Part shown: piece after piece, positions 43,234-53,687 of the stretch
Position numbering within the stretch: the first letter of the stretch is position 1
Layout: every line of letters starts with the position of its first letter
Assembly: GCA_015493635.1 (NCBI GenBank)
Contig: WGCU01000018.1
Location: 62,001-126,000 of the forward strand
Reading direction: 5' to 3'
Length of the DNA stretch: 64,000 bases
Origin: Spirochaetaceae bacterium
Lineage (GTDB): Bacteria > Spirochaetota > Spirochaetia > B11-G9
Notes under the pieces: model-generated
Database searches by the model: none
What the model saw: only the letters and a program-made list of their open reading frames with translations
What the model was told of the DNA's origin: nothing
Made by a program: the position numbers and the translations under genes

Positions 43234-45068
43234 TAGTTCCTATGAAAAAAATATTTTTACTGCTTCTCGAATCAGAAAAAACTGAGGCACTAAAAAATCT
43301 TCGTGATCTTGGTGTTGTACATTTAGAGTCTCTTACTGGTAAAAGCAGCCTGCTTGATGATCTTACTATAAAAAAAGATATTGTGCAGAGGAGTATTTCT
43401 TTACTTTCGGGGATAACGGTAAAAAAATCATCTGTTAAAGAAGCCAATGAAACAGTACTTGAAATAGCAAAACGAATTGTCAACCAATATGAAAAAAAGA
43501 AAAATATTACTGAAGAGATTAGAAATCTTGAAAAAGAATGTGAAAGGCTTGAAATATGGGGAGATTTTAATCCAGAGGATATTCATGAACTTGAAGGAAA
43601 AGGAATACGTATACGGCTTTTTGAATTGAATAATGATGATAAAAAGAACCTTCCTGATACGGTAACCGTTTTCCCTGTAGCATTGAAGAAAAAAATTACC
43701 TATGCTGCATTGATTGTTCCCGATGATGTCAAACTCCCGGATTTAAAAGAAATTACCCTTCCGGAAAAAAGTATTACAGCGTTAAAAAACGCCATCAATG
43801 AAAAAACAAAAGAAAAAAAAGCAATCGAAACTGAGATTCAAACTCTTTCCAGCGCTTTGCCGAGGCTTAAACAGCTGCTTGAAGAAATCAACGGTGAAAT
43901 TGAGTTCGAATCTGCCCGCTGCAGTATGAATACTGAAGGAAGGGTTGCATACCTTACCGGTTTTGTTCCTCTTCCCGCCATCGATGAAACAATCAATACA
44001 GCTAAAAAGAACGGTTGGGGAATTCTTCTCAAGGACCCAGATGACGGTGATATTGTACCTACTTTAGTACAGAATCCAAAAGCTATTCGAATTATAAAGC
44101 CGGTCTTTGATATTTTGAATATTATCCCCGGTTACAAAGAAAGAGATATCAGTCTTTTTTTCCTCCTTTTTTTAAGTATTTTCTTTGCCATGATTGTTGG
44201 TGATGCCGGATATGGATTGATATTTTTAACAGCATCATTGTATTTCGGATTGAAGGGGAGAAAAAAAACCGGCCATTTTTCCGACATGATATTCTTCATG
44301 ATAGTTATGAGCAGTTTTACCATTATATGGGGAGCTCTTACCGGTACTTGGTTCGGTTCCATAACAATTGCCAAACTGCCATTTTTTAAGGCAATTACCA
44401 TTAAGAAAATAGCAAGTTTTAGTACAACGGATACATCTTCTCTGGTAAAGCATATCTGTTTTATTCTTGGTACCATCCAGATAAGTATTGCCCATATCTG
44501 GAACTTTATTGAAGATATCAAAAAGAAACCTGTCTTGAGAGCTTTTGCTCAGCTTGGATGGCTTTCAATGGTAATTGGCCTTTATTTTCTCATTTTGAAT
44601 TTTGTGCTCAGTCCGGTTAAATATCCGGTTCCTGATTTTGCGAAATACATGATCTTTGGAGGTTTTGCTGCTGTTCTGCTCTTTTCAGAACAGGAAGGAA
44701 ATATTTTTAAAGGGATTTTAAAGGGATTTTCCAGTTTAATGACGATATTCTTGAGTTCAATTGGTGCTTTTTCAGATATTATTTCATATATCCGCCTTTT
44801 TGCCGTAGGGCTTGCGACCCTTGCTGTTGCAAGTAGTTTTAATGCAATGGCTGTGGGAATGGGTCATGGCGTTGTCGGTATTATCGGAAGTGTTATAATA
44901 CTTCTGCTCGGACATGGGTTGAATCTTGCAATGGGATCTCTTGCAATTATTGTACATGGTGTCAGGTTGAATCTTCTTGAATTCTCCGGACATCTTGGAA
45001 TGGAATGGATAGGGATTAATTATAATCCCTTTAGAAATAGAAAGATAGAAAAAGAAGGAGAAAAATAA
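43230..45068 (+). CDS. atpI: V-type ATPase subunit I (a-subunit homologue)
   Basis: Stator membrane subunit, 612 aa. N-terminal ~300 residues cytosolic with coiled coils; C-terminal half has about seven membrane helices. The conserved motif SYIRLFAVGLA contains the Arg that lets ions enter and leave the rotor. The YR-GH signature loop around ILLLGHGLNLAMG is present. Its TAA and the atpK ATG share one base, so the two membrane subunits are translationally coupled. Confidence 0.95.
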   Translation: MIVPMKKIFLLLLESEKTEALKNLRDLGVVHLESLTGKSSLLDDLTIKKDIVQRSISLLSGITVKKSSVKEANETVLEIAKRIVNQYEKKKNITEEIRNLEKECERLEIWGDFNPEDIHELEGKGIRIRLFELNNDDKKNLPDTVTVFPVALKKKITYAALIVPDDVKLPDLKEITLPEKSITALKNAINEKTKEKKAIETEIQTLSSALPRLKQLLEEINGEIEFESARCSMNTEGRVAYLTGFVPLPAIDETINTAKKNGWGILLKDPDDGDIVPTLVQNPKAIRIIKPVFDILNIIPGYKERDISLFFLLFLSIFFAMIVGDAGYGLIFLTASLYFGLKGRKKTGHFSDMIFFMIVMSSFTIIWGALTGTWFGSITIAKLPFFKAITIKKIASFSTTDTSSLVKHICFILGTIQISIAHIWNFIEDIKKKPVLRAFAQLGWLSMVIGLYFLILNFVLSPVKYPVPDFAKYMIFGGFAAVLLFSEQEGNIFKGILKGFSSLMTIFLSSIGAFSDIISYIRLFAVGLATLAVASSFNAMAVGMGHGVVGIIGSVIILLLGHGLNLAMGSLAIIVHGVRLNLLEFSGHLGMEWIGINYNPFRNRKIEKEGEK

Positions 45069-45511
45069 TGAGCATTGGAATGTTGGGAATGAGTGCTGCT
45101 TTAGCTTTTGCTGCTATGGGATCTGCGATGGGTGCCGGTGCAGCAGGAATGGCAGCAATTGGAGCATGGAAAAAATGTTTTGCTCAAAACAGACCGGCTC
45201 CGTTTACGCTTATTGCGTTTGCAGGTGCACCGCTTACTCAGACTATTTACGGTTATATTCTTATGAATACTCTTCTTGCTGCTCAAAAATCCCTCCCTGA
45301 CTGGTTTGTCATCGGAGCCGGTATATTCGGCGGTACAGCCATGGGATTATCTGCGTATGCCCAGGGAAGAGCTGCTGCATCGGCATCAGATGCTTTTGCA
45401 GAAACGGGAAAAGGTTTTGGTAACTATCTGATGGTTTTAGGGGTTATTGAAACGGTAGCATTATTTGTTATGGTATTCCTTATGGGAGCTGTCTCAGCAG
45501 TTTCTGCATAA
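45068..45511 (+). CDS. atpK: V-type ATPase proteolipid subunit K
   Basis: Rotor ring subunit, 147 aa, four membrane helices in two hairpins. The ion-carrying Glu128 lies in GVIETVALF of helix 4, only in the second hairpin, as in V-type K. Thr57 and Gln58 (PLTQTIYG) and Gln99 (YAQGR) align with the Na+ ligands of the Enterococcus hirae NtpK ring. AAGGAG precedes the ATG. Last gene of the operon, followed 20 nt later by a strong terminator. Na+ specificity is inferred from these residues. Confidence 0.95.
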   Translation: MSIGMLGMSAALAFAAMGSAMGAGAAGMAAIGAWKKCFAQNRPAPFTLIAFAGAPLTQTIYGYILMNTLLAAQKSLPDWFVIGAGIFGGTAMGLSAYAQGRAAASASDAFAETGKGFGNYLMVLGVIETVALFVMVFLMGAVSAVSA

Positions 45512-45531
45512 TATCAACCCACCGTAAGCAG

Positions 45532-45567
45532 AAAGAGACGCAGGTCATTCCTGACGTCTCTTTTTTT
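45532..45567 (+). terminator. Terminator of the V-ATPase operon
   Basis: AAAGAGACG-CAGG (45532-45544), loop TCATT, CCTG-A-CGTCTCTTT with a single bulged A, then a run of T to 45567. It lies 20 nt after the atpK stop and before ispG. Confidence 0.92.
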
Positions 45568-45580
45568 AAATGTGGTAAAG

Positions 45581-46621
45581 ATGAAGACGAAAAGTGTAAA
45601 AATAGGTCATGTTATTATAGGCGGAGGATTTCCTGTTGCTGTACAGACAATGTGGAAAAAGCCCCTCTCAAAAAACACTGATGAAATTCTCTCTGAAATT
45701 AAAAGGCTGAAAAATATGGGATGTGATATCCTGCGGTTTTCAGTACCTGACAGCACGAGTTCTGAGTATCTGGGTAAGCTTATACCGGACTCAGTTATAC
45801 CACTCGTTGCAGATATCCATTTTGACTATAAACTGGCATTGGAATGTATTGGATTCGGGATACAGAAAGTCCGTATTAATCCTGGTAATATTGGTGCATT
45901 ATGGAAAGTAGAGGAGATTGTCCGGGCTGCATCCGACAAGAACGTTCCTATCAGGGTTGGTGTAAACGGAGGATCGCTTCCCCGGGACCTGCAGAATTAT
46001 GGTAACAGAGCAGATGCGATGGTATTAGCAGCAGAGAGAGAACTTAATGTATTTGAAAAACTCGGGTTTAAAGACGTCGTGTTTTCATTGAAATCTTCCG
46101 ATATAGAGAGTACTGTGTCCGCAAATAGTACCTTTTCAGAAAAATACCAGTACCCTCTACATCTTGGAGTTACAGAAGCAGGGCCCCTCATACCGGGAAT
46201 TGTAAAAAGCACCATAGCCCTTACGAAACTCCTTGCACAAGGAATCGGTGATACCATACGGGTTTCTCTGTCTGATGAACCGGTTAACGAAGTAATTGCT
46301 GGAAACGAAATTTTAAAAGCATCGGGTTTAAAAAATGACGGTGTTTCTATTATCTCCTGCCCGAGATGCGGTCGGGCTTCTTTCGATACTCACAAATTTG
46401 TAAAGAAACTTGAACCTCTTCTTTACAGCCTTAAAAAAAATATATCCATAGCAATTATGGGCTGCATTGTGAACGGACCGGGGGAAGCCCGGGATGCTGA
46501 TCTTGGTATCACCGGTTCAGGAGACAATGTTGTTATTTTCCGAAAAGGGAAAATCATTCATCGAATAAAAGCTTCAGAAGCTGTAAAAATATTTACGGAG
46601 GAACTTGAAAAAATTGATTAG
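45581..46621 (+). CDS. ispG: IspG (GcpE), MEcPP reductase of the MEP pathway
   Basis: Converts 2-C-methyl-erythritol cyclodiphosphate to HMBPP in isoprenoid synthesis, using a [4Fe-4S] cluster. 346 aa: TIM barrel N-terminus (VQTMWKKP, LVADIHFDYKLAL, KVRINPGNIG) and reductase domain with cluster cysteines in ISCPRCGR and MGCIVNGPGEA. A third of the four start options is ATG 45581; a GTG at 45572 adds three residues. Neither has a strong ribosome-binding site. It lies right after the V-ATPase terminator; overlaps the next gene by 17 nt. Confidence 0.94.
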   Translation: MKTKSVKIGHVIIGGGFPVAVQTMWKKPLSKNTDEILSEIKRLKNMGCDILRFSVPDSTSSEYLGKLIPDSVIPLVADIHFDYKLALECIGFGIQKVRINPGNIGALWKVEEIVRAASDKNVPIRVGVNGGSLPRDLQNYGNRADAMVLAAERELNVFEKLGFKDVVFSLKSSDIESTVSANSTFSEKYQYPLHLGVTEAGPLIPGIVKSTIALTKLLAQGIGDTIRVSLSDEPVNEVIAGNEILKASGLKNDGVSIISCPRCGRASFDTHKFVKKLEPLLYSLKKNISIAIMGCIVNGPGEARDADLGITGSGDNVVIFRKGKIIHRIKASEAVKIFTEELEKID

Positions 46622-47492
46622 AAAAATACCGGTACTGTATATCTTTATTTTTCTTTTTTCCTGCCGTTTTTTGTATGCTGCAGATCCTCTCTGGCTGCAG
46701 CTTGATACCGGCAAAGAAGCTGTTTCAACTGGTGATTTGGGACATGCAGTTCTTATTTTCCGTGAAATATTAAAACAGCAGCCGAACAATCCCGAAGCAC
46801 AAAAATGGCTGGGAATTATATATGAAAAAGAAGGTGAATTCTCTCTAGCCGAACTGCAGTTTAAAAAAGCTCTTAAAAATAAAAAAAACATGCTTATAAA
46901 AGAGGATGAATACTATATCAGCTACCATCTTTCAGAAATTTATGCCCATGAAAATAATTGGAAAGAATATGTGAATGTGTTGCAGCAGATCATCACTGAT
47001 GCTTCATGTGAGACAATAACCCCGTCTGTTCAGCACCAGATGACTACACTCTTACAGAAAAGCGGAATAGACAAATTCTTTGAATTGTACCGACCGGAAG
47101 CTAAAATAACATTGAAGGCGCATTATCTTCTGGGTATGTATTACTTTAAAAGGGAACAGTATACAGATGCATTGAATCATTTTATATTTTCATTAGGCGA
47201 ACCAGTTCATGTCATGATTGATGAAATAAAAACCTATGATCCGTCATATTCCTATGAAATTACAAAAAAAATCTCTCCCATGGAAAAATTGCTACAAGAA
47301 ATCCGGGCCAACAAACGTATTACCGCATACTTAAATGATGTTTCATTTTACAAAAGTTTTCTCTATACCGGGGAATCGGTTGTCTATAACGGTAATAAGA
47401 CAAAGGGGATGCAAATGGTGGAACTTGTTATTCAGTTTTCACCCGAATTGGAGTTGCGGAACCGTGCCAGAATGTTTTATATACAACAATGA
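46605..47492 (+). CDS. Exported TPR-repeat protein
   Basis: 295 aa with a signal peptide ([19 protein letters not shown], likely cut before ADPLW; a lipobox reading FLFSC is possible but the spacing to the charged end is tight). Two or three TPR units follow (about 30-110: [33 protein letters not shown] is one whole unit, cut short here by context), and a helical region 150-290. TTG start at 46605, 3 nt after GGAGG inside the ispG end; overlaps uvrA by 4 nt. Probably a periplasmic adaptor; partner unknown. Confidence 0.78.
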   Translation: MKKLIRKIPVLYIFIFLFSCRFLYAADPLWLQLDTGKEAVSTGDLGHAVLIFREILKQQPNNPEAQKWLGIIYEKEGEFSLAELQFKKALKNKKNMLIKEDEYYISYHLSEIYAHENNWKEYVNVLQQIITDASCETITPSVQHQMTTLLQKSGIDKFFELYRPEAKITLKAHYLLGMYYFKREQYTDALNHFIFSLGEPVHVMIDEIKTYDPSYSYEITKKISPMEKLLQEIRANKRITAYLNDVSFYKSFLYTGESVVYNGNKTKGMQMVELVIQFSPELELRNRARMFYIQQ

Positions 47493-50308
47493 ACAAAATT
47501 ATTATTAAAGGAGCACGGGAACATAATCTTAAAAATATTGATCTTCAACTGCCCCGGAATAAACTGATTGTTGTTTCAGGATTAAGCGGTTCAGGAAAAT
47601 CATCTCTCGCTTTTGATACAATTTTTGCCGAAGGGCAGCGCAGGTATGTTGAATCCTTATCAGCTTATGCCCGTCAATTCCTTGGGAAAATGGATAAACC
47701 TGATGTTGATTATATTGAAGGGCTCTCTCCCGCTATATCCATTGAGCAGAAGACAACTCACAAAAATCCACGTTCAACAGTTGGAACGGTTACAGAAATA
47801 TACGATTATTTCAGACTCCTCTGGGCCAGAATAGGTGATGCACACTGTCCTCTATGCGGTAAACCAATTAAAGAACAATCAGTTGACCAGATACTTGCTA
47901 CCATTCTTGGATTTGATGAAGATACGAAAATTATGATCCTTGCTCCTGTTATAAAAGGGAAAAAGGGAGAACATACAAAAATCCTGAAAGATGCCATGCA
48001 GTCCGGATTTGTCAGAGCAAGGATTGATGGGAAAATTCTTCTTCTTACAGAAGATATACCATCTCTTGAGAGAAAGAAAAAACATACAATAGAAATTGTT
48101 ATTTCCCGGATCAATGTTTCCAAAGAAAAAAGAAAACTGCTTGCAGAATCAGTGGAAACTGCTCTTTCCATTGCTGATGGGAATATGATTGTTCTGGATG
48201 TTGATACTTCGAAAGAGTTTTTTTTCTCACAAAAATATTCATGTTATGAATGCGGTTTCAGTATGCCTGAATTGCAGCCAAGACTTTTTTCTTTTAACAA
48301 TCCTTATGGGGCATGTGAAGAATGTTCAGGTCTTGGTCAAACACTTGAGTTTGATCCGGAACTTGTTATCCATGATAAACAACTATCGTTTAATCAAGGG
48401 GCTATTCAGACGGTAAATCCACGGGCAGCCTGGCAGCGAAGCTGGTTTGAAGCGCTCGCATCCCACTATCATTTCAGTCTTGATACTCCTTTTAATGCTT
48501 TACCTGAACATATACTGGAGATAATTTTACACGGCTCTAAAGATGAGATAGATGTTACCTATAAAAGTAAATCAGGATCAGGTAAATATCAGTACAGGTC
48601 GCGTTACAAAGGGATTCTTCATGAATTAAAGAGACGCTATCTCGAAACAAATTCGGACGGTATCAAAACCTGGCTTGAAAAGTACATGTCTCAAAAGAAA
48701 TGTCCCCGTTGTAACGGAAAACGTCTGAAGGACGAAAGTCTTGCTGTTACCGTCGGAGGAATGAATATCCATGAAGCCACACTTCTTTCAATAGACGAAG
48801 CTTTGGAATTTTTTTCCAATATACAGTTGACTGATACACAAAAAACCATTTCCCTTCAGATTATGAAAGAGATACATGCCAGACTATCATTTTTAAAAAG
48901 TGTTGGATTGGGATATCTTACACTGGAAAGAAAAGCCTCCACACTTTCCGGAGGAGAAGCCCAGAGGATCCGTCTTGCAACCCAGATAGGTGCTTCCCTT
49001 GTTGGAGTTCTTTATATTCTTGATGAGCCGACAATCGGCCTGCATCAACGTGATAATCATCGACTTATTGAAACACTTGAGCATCTGAGGGACATAGGGA
49101 ATACTCTCATTGTTGTGGAGCATGACGAAATGACTCTGAGAGCTGCTGATTATATTGTTGATCTTGGCCCGGGAGCAGGTGTTCATGGAGGTAATATAAT
49201 TGCCCGGGGTACCCTTTCCCAAATACTTAAAAATAAGAACAGCATAACCGGTAAATATTTAAAGGGTGATATCATTATTCCTGTTCCATCTTCACATAGA
49301 AAGGGAAAGGGGAAATATATAGAGATTATAGGTGCAAAGGAACACAATTTAAAAAATATCAACGTGAAATTTCCTCTGGGAAAACTAGTTGTCATTACCG
49401 GGGTCTCAGGATCAGGAAAATCAACGCTGCTCGGGGATCTTCTCTATCCCATTCTTATAAATAGAATAGGAAGAAGTAAAAGGCTTGAAGGTGCATATGA
49501 TTCTGTCACAGGGTTTGAGTTTATTGATAAAATCATCAATATTGATCAAAGCCCGATCGGACGAACCCCCCGGTCAAACCCTGCAACCTATGTCGGGCTT
49601 TTTACCCCTATACGTGAGCTCTTTGCTGCTCTTCCGGAATCAAAAGCACGCGGATACAAACCCGGAAGATTTTCATTCAATGTAAAAGGCGGCAGATGTG
49701 AAAACTGTAGTGGTGACGGGACTATAAAGATAGAAATGCATTTCCTTCCCGATGTATATATTACCTGTGATGTTTGCGGGGGAAAAAGATTTAACAGTGA
49801 AACTCTTGATATACGGTATCACGGGAAAAATATTCATGAAGTTCTCGAAATGACAATAGAGGAGGCATCAGTTTTTTTTAGTAAAATACCTTCGGTAAAA
49901 CGTAAACTTGATACTCTTCTTTCTGTAGGTCTTGGATATGTGAAGCTCGGACAGTCTGCCCTGACGTTGTCGGGTGGTGAAGCACAGAGGGTAAAGCTGA
50001 GTCTTGAACTTTCAAAACGTGGCACCGGCAGAACTTTTTATATTCTTGATGAACCGACAACGGGTCTTCATTTTGCTGATGTCAAAATGCTCATGGAAGT
50101 ATTAAATCAACTTGCAGATACGGGAAATACCGTTGTTCTTATTGAGCATAACCTTGACGTTATTAAACAAGCAGATTATATCATTGATCTGGGTCCTGAA
50201 GGCGGAGAAGAGGGCGGACGGATTGTTGTGGAAGGAACTCCAGAGGAAGTAGCTGCCTGTAGTACCTCATACACCGGTTATTTCTTAAAAAAAAGCATCG
50301 GAGTGTAA
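47489..50308 (+). CDS. uvrA: Excinuclease ABC subunit A
   Basis: Damage-recognition ATPase of nucleotide excision repair, 939 aa. Two ABC modules: Walker [10 protein letters not shown] (31-39) with [12 protein letters not shown], and GVSGSGKST with [12 protein letters not shown]. Zinc fingers include CPLCGK...CYECG and the C-terminal CENCSGDG...CDVCGGKRF. Walker B segments LDEPTIGLH and LDEPTTGLH are intact. Starts overlapping the TPR gene by 4 nt. It would cooperate with Mfd (encoded at 17122). Confidence 0.97.
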   Translation: MNKIIIKGAREHNLKNIDLQLPRNKLIVVSGLSGSGKSSLAFDTIFAEGQRRYVESLSAYARQFLGKMDKPDVDYIEGLSPAISIEQKTTHKNPRSTVGTVTEIYDYFRLLWARIGDAHCPLCGKPIKEQSVDQILATILGFDEDTKIMILAPVIKGKKGEHTKILKDAMQSGFVRARIDGKILLLTEDIPSLERKKKHTIEIVISRINVSKEKRKLLAESVETALSIADGNMIVLDVDTSKEFFFSQKYSCYECGFSMPELQPRLFSFNNPYGACEECSGLGQTLEFDPELVIHDKQLSFNQGAIQTVNPRAAWQRSWFEALASHYHFSLDTPFNALPEHILEIILHGSKDEIDVTYKSKSGSGKYQYRSRYKGILHELKRRYLETNSDGIKTWLEKYMSQKKCPRCNGKRLKDESLAVTVGGMNIHEATLLSIDEALEFFSNIQLTDTQKTISLQIMKEIHARLSFLKSVGLGYLTLERKASTLSGGEAQRIRLATQIGASLVGVLYILDEPTIGLHQRDNHRLIETLEHLRDIGNTLIVVEHDEMTLRAADYIVDLGPGAGVHGGNIIARGTLSQILKNKNSITGKYLKGDIIIPVPSSHRKGKGKYIEIIGAKEHNLKNINVKFPLGKLVVITGVSGSGKSTLLGDLLYPILINRIGRSKRLEGAYDSVTGFEFIDKIINIDQSPIGRTPRSNPATYVGLFTPIRELFAALPESKARGYKPGRFSFNVKGGRCENCSGDGTIKIEMHFLPDVYITCDVCGGKRFNSETLDIRYHGKNIHEVLEMTIEEASVFFSKIPSVKRKLDTLLSVGLGYVKLGQSALTLSGGEAQRVKLSLELSKRGTGRTFYILDEPTTGLHFADVKMLMEVLNQLADTGNTVVLIEHNLDVIKQADYIIDLGPEGGEEGGRIVVEGTPEEVAACSTSYTGYFLKKSIGV

Positions 50309-50312
50309 CAGG

Positions 50313-53300
50313 GTGTTCAGATATTTCTTTTTTGTGTGCGCCTTTTTTCTCCTGCCCCTGTCAACTGTTTTATCCGTACCGGAACAGACGTCGGATAAAA
50401 ATCTTCTCGGTATAACCATGCAGTCTGATATTGCAACTTCTTCATACTACGAGCTGCAGATCTGGGCTGATAGACTCGGCCTCAGTACTTCCGGAACAAA
50501 AAAAGACCTGCAGAGAGAACTTTACTCTTATTATACCATTGAACCGCCTCAACAGGATACTGCTGAACATACCGATACTATCGTTATAAAATCAGCCCGT
50601 AAACTCGAAAATATAAAAATTGAAGAGGTGGATGAAAACTATATAGTGCTTTCCGGCGGTGTCCATCTCGAGATGTCTGACAAAAAAAATAACACATTTC
50701 ATGAAATCTATGCTGACAAAATCATCTTTAATCAAACTCAAAAAACAGTTACTGCAACCGGATCAATAACATACATAATTATCCACAAAAATACAAAAGA
50801 ATACTTTTATGGAGACAGTCTTACTTTTAATGTCAAATCATGGGAAGGGATGTTTTTTAAGGGAGTCTCTGAAAAAACAAGAAAAATTGATGATAACGAT
50901 GTTACCTTTTATTTCTCAGGGAAAGAAATTTTCAGAAAAGCAGGGGACAAAGTAATTCTCGTAGAAGGAAAAATTTCCTCAAGCAGAGATAAAAACCCAT
51001 TCTACCATCTTAATGCAAAAAAAATATGGGTTCTTAATCCCGGAGAGTGGGCAATTCAGAACCCTGTTTTATTTGTCGGAAGAATTCCTGTTTTTACCTT
51101 TCCTTTTCTCTTTATGCCGGGAGACAAACTGATATTTCATCCTATCTACGGTATCAATGATAAAAATGGCTATTTTGTAAATACAACAACGTATCTTATC
51201 GGACAAAAAAAAGAAACTCAGACAAATTCTCTTTCTTTTTTACAAGGTTCATCACAGGAAGGAGAAACGCTTTTAAAACCTGAAGGGTTATTTTTGCGAA
51301 AAACTACCATCCCTGTATCAGCTCAGAATAACGTGCTGAAAATCCTGGCAGATTATTATACCCGTAAAGGTTTCTTTTTCGGGTTGGATGGATCCATAAA
51401 AAACTCAGGAATAATACAATCGTTTAATATATTTACCGGCGTTGGATTTAACCGTTATATTTACAATGATCCACTCTACGGATACACTCCCTATTCTTTT
51501 GATAGTATTTCAGGTACATATGTTTCATCGTGGGAGCATCCATATTTTCTCGGAGCGAACCTGCCTTTTCGATTTGCTTTTGATGCTGAAGGAACAGGGA
51601 AAATAGGTAATGGTACTATTGCATTTGCTTTACCTCTCTATTCTGACCCTTCTTTTTCTCAGGATTTTTTAAACCGTAAAGAGAATTTTGATTTCAAATC
51701 CCTCTTGAAATCTTCAGGAGAATCTGATGTATCATCAGACTCATCAACTACAAATTTTGAAAAAGTAAATCTGTTTTGGAATCTTTCCCTGCAGTGGAAT
51801 ATAAATACTGCTGCCTTGAAGCCGTTTATACAGACTTTCTCCATCAATAAACTTACAATAAATGCTTCTCTTTTAAGTAAAGAGTACCAATATGTTACAC
51901 AACCTGTCGATCCTCTGTATTTTTATTACCCCCAAAATATAACCTACCCCGATTTTTCAGGAACTATGAGCGGGACCCTTTTTATGTTCCATTCAACGGG
52001 AGCTTCAAACAATGTGCCCCCTGCTGATACCAGAATGGTACCCCCGTGGAACAAAGAGGAAAAGCATACTTCTTCTTCTGAAAATAAAGATACGATTGTG
52101 CCTCCTGCAGTAACGGACGATGTCCCCCTTCCAAAAAATTATCTGTACAGCGGTATTACCGGATCTTTAACCTATTCTCTTTTACCACGGCTGACAGTAC
52201 GGTCTCTATTAAACAGCCAGGTACCATTACTCCCGGAAGAAACCAGAACTATTCCTGACTACTCCCTCTTCTCATTTCAGGATGCTGCTTCTTTACTCTA
52301 CACATTTTCAGTTTCTGATAAACTCGTCAACATAAATTCAAAGCTGACACTCAACACAAATTTTAAAAATCATTTTTCCAAATCAGAAACATATAATGGT
52401 GACTGGTCAATACTTCTTGACCAGGATAAACAGAATACTAATTATTCTCTCCTAAATGGAACAACCATAAAAAGTTATCCCCTTTTGTGGACAAAAAACT
52501 TCTCAAACTCTTTTATTTCATACACCATTGATTCAGTGCTTGTTAACCATTCGTATAATTCAGATACTTTCCTTACTTGGGATACAAACAATATAACCAG
52601 CCACCAGGCAACTGTTTCTGCGGCATACCAGATTGCTGAAGATTCATACACTGCTGAAATTAAAATGATTCTCCCTCCTTATTCACCCGAGATTTATCCC
52701 GCTTTAAAAACTTCGTGGGGCCTGTTTTCCACTAGTGTTTCTACAGGGTTTAAAAAAGATCCTGATTCACAAATATGGATCATTGATCCTCTTTCCATTC
52801 TTGGGAAATATACATTCGGACAAGCAGGATATGCTTCTGAAACGTTTACCATTGATTACTATCAGCCTGACAGCATCAGCAAGACAGATATCAGCCTGCA
52901 TGCATCTGATTATCCGCTTTCTCTCAGTCAGTTGTTCACGTATGATATTTCAGAAAATAAACCTGTTATCAGCATTACATCACTGGGTATCGGTATATTT
53001 ACTTCATCTTTTACAGCTGAAAACTTAAATAGTTATTCTTTTAATCCTGTTTCCGGCTGGCTTGTTAAAAACGAAGAAAAATTTCAGCCTTCGAAAGTTT
53101 CACTAAGCTTGAAGTATGAGTACAAACCTGATCCTTTCTGGAAAAACAGAATACGTTTTGACTCTGATATAGAATCATCCTGGTCAATGAATCTCCTGAA
53201 ACCTACTGATACTTCTTTTAATTTTAACCTTTCATTTACCCTTTTTATAGCTGAATTTCTTGATTTATCGTTTAAATCAGAATCAGTAAACAGAGCTTTC

Positions 53301-53630
53301 TTCAGGTATTTCCCAGGATCTTCCAATGAACTCGGGTTGTCTGAAACAGTGAACCCTCTTCTCGATCTGCTAAAGTCATTTAATTTTTTCAATAAAAATG
53401 ACCGGTTGGCTTCTAATTTCAACCTTAATCTTATGGATTTTACGGCAGTTCATCACCTTAAGGATTGGGATCTCAATGTAGAATACACAGGAAAACCTGT
53501 AATAGTAACAAGTGCAGATCTTCACCAGGAATACCAGTGGAACAGTAATTTTTCCATTTTCCTCTCCTGGAAACCTATCCCTGAGCTAAAAAAGGAAGTA
53601 ACTATTACCAATGATGAGATTACTTTTTAG
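50313..53630 (+). CDS. lptD: LptD/OstA-like outer-membrane assembly protein with SAP-like segment
   Basis: 1105 aa. Signal peptide (1-20), a SAP-like helix-turn-helix (45-74: YELQIWADRLGLSTSGTK...), an OstA/LptA-like beta domain (about 90-215: YIVLSGGVHLEMSDK, ADKIIFNQTQKTVTATG), then a long region of alternating beta strands ending in ITF, as expected for an outer-membrane barrel. LptD places LPS in the outer leaflet; treponemes lacking LPS still keep a homologue, so the cargo here may be another glycolipid. GTG start 4 nt after uvrA. An Asp/Ser-rich loop lies near 555-600. The barrel is inferred from pattern. Confidence 0.85.
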   Translation: MFRYFFFVCAFFLLPLSTVLSVPEQTSDKNLLGITMQSDIATSSYYELQIWADRLGLSTSGTKKDLQRELYSYYTIEPPQQDTAEHTDTIVIKSARKLENIKIEEVDENYIVLSGGVHLEMSDKKNNTFHEIYADKIIFNQTQKTVTATGSITYIIIHKNTKEYFYGDSLTFNVKSWEGMFFKGVSEKTRKIDDNDVTFYFSGKEIFRKAGDKVILVEGKISSSRDKNPFYHLNAKKIWVLNPGEWAIQNPVLFVGRIPVFTFPFLFMPGDKLIFHPIYGINDKNGYFVNTTTYLIGQKKETQTNSLSFLQGSSQEGETLLKPEGLFLRKTTIPVSAQNNVLKILADYYTRKGFFFGLDGSIKNSGIIQSFNIFTGVGFNRYIYNDPLYGYTPYSFDSISGTYVSSWEHPYFLGANLPFRFAFDAEGTGKIGNGTIAFALPLYSDPSFSQDFLNRKENFDFKSLLKSSGESDVSSDSSTTNFEKVNLFWNLSLQWNINTAALKPFIQTFSINKLTINASLLSKEYQYVTQPVDPLYFYYPQNITYPDFSGTMSGTLFMFHSTGASNNVPPADTRMVPPWNKEEKHTSSSENKDTIVPPAVTDDVPLPKNYLYSGITGSLTYSLLPRLTVRSLLNSQVPLLPEETRTIPDYSLFSFQDAASLLYTFSVSDKLVNINSKLTLNTNFKNHFSKSETYNGDWSILLDQDKQNTNYSLLNGTTIKSYPLLWTKNFSNSFISYTIDSVLVNHSYNSDTFLTWDTNNITSHQATVSAAYQIAEDSYTAEIKMILPPYSPEIYPALKTSWGLFSTSVSTGFKKDPDSQIWIIDPLSILGKYTFGQAGYASETFTIDYYQPDSISKTDISLHASDYPLSLSQLFTYDISENKPVISITSLGIGIFTSSFTAENLNSYSFNPVSGWLVKNEEKFQPSKVSLSLKYEYKPDPFWKNRIRFDSDIESSWSMNLLKPTDTSFNFNLSFTLFIAEFLDLSFKSESVNRAFFRYFPGSSNELGLSETVNPLLDLLKSFNFFNKNDRLASNFNLNLMDFTAVHHLKDWDLNVEYTGKPVIVTSADLHQEYQWNSNFSIFLSWKPIPELKKEVTITNDEITF

Positions 53631-53640
53631 AATATTACCC

Positions 53641-53670
53641 TTGACGTATACGGGATTTGGTAGCTACACT
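53641..53670 (+). promoter_or_regulatory. Probable promoter of phoH operon
   Basis: TTGACG (53641-53646), 18-nt spacer, TACACT (53665-53670), 18 bp before the phoH start and after the lptD stop. Confidence 0.5.
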
Positions 53671-53687
53671 GCTGGTAAGGAGTAGAT

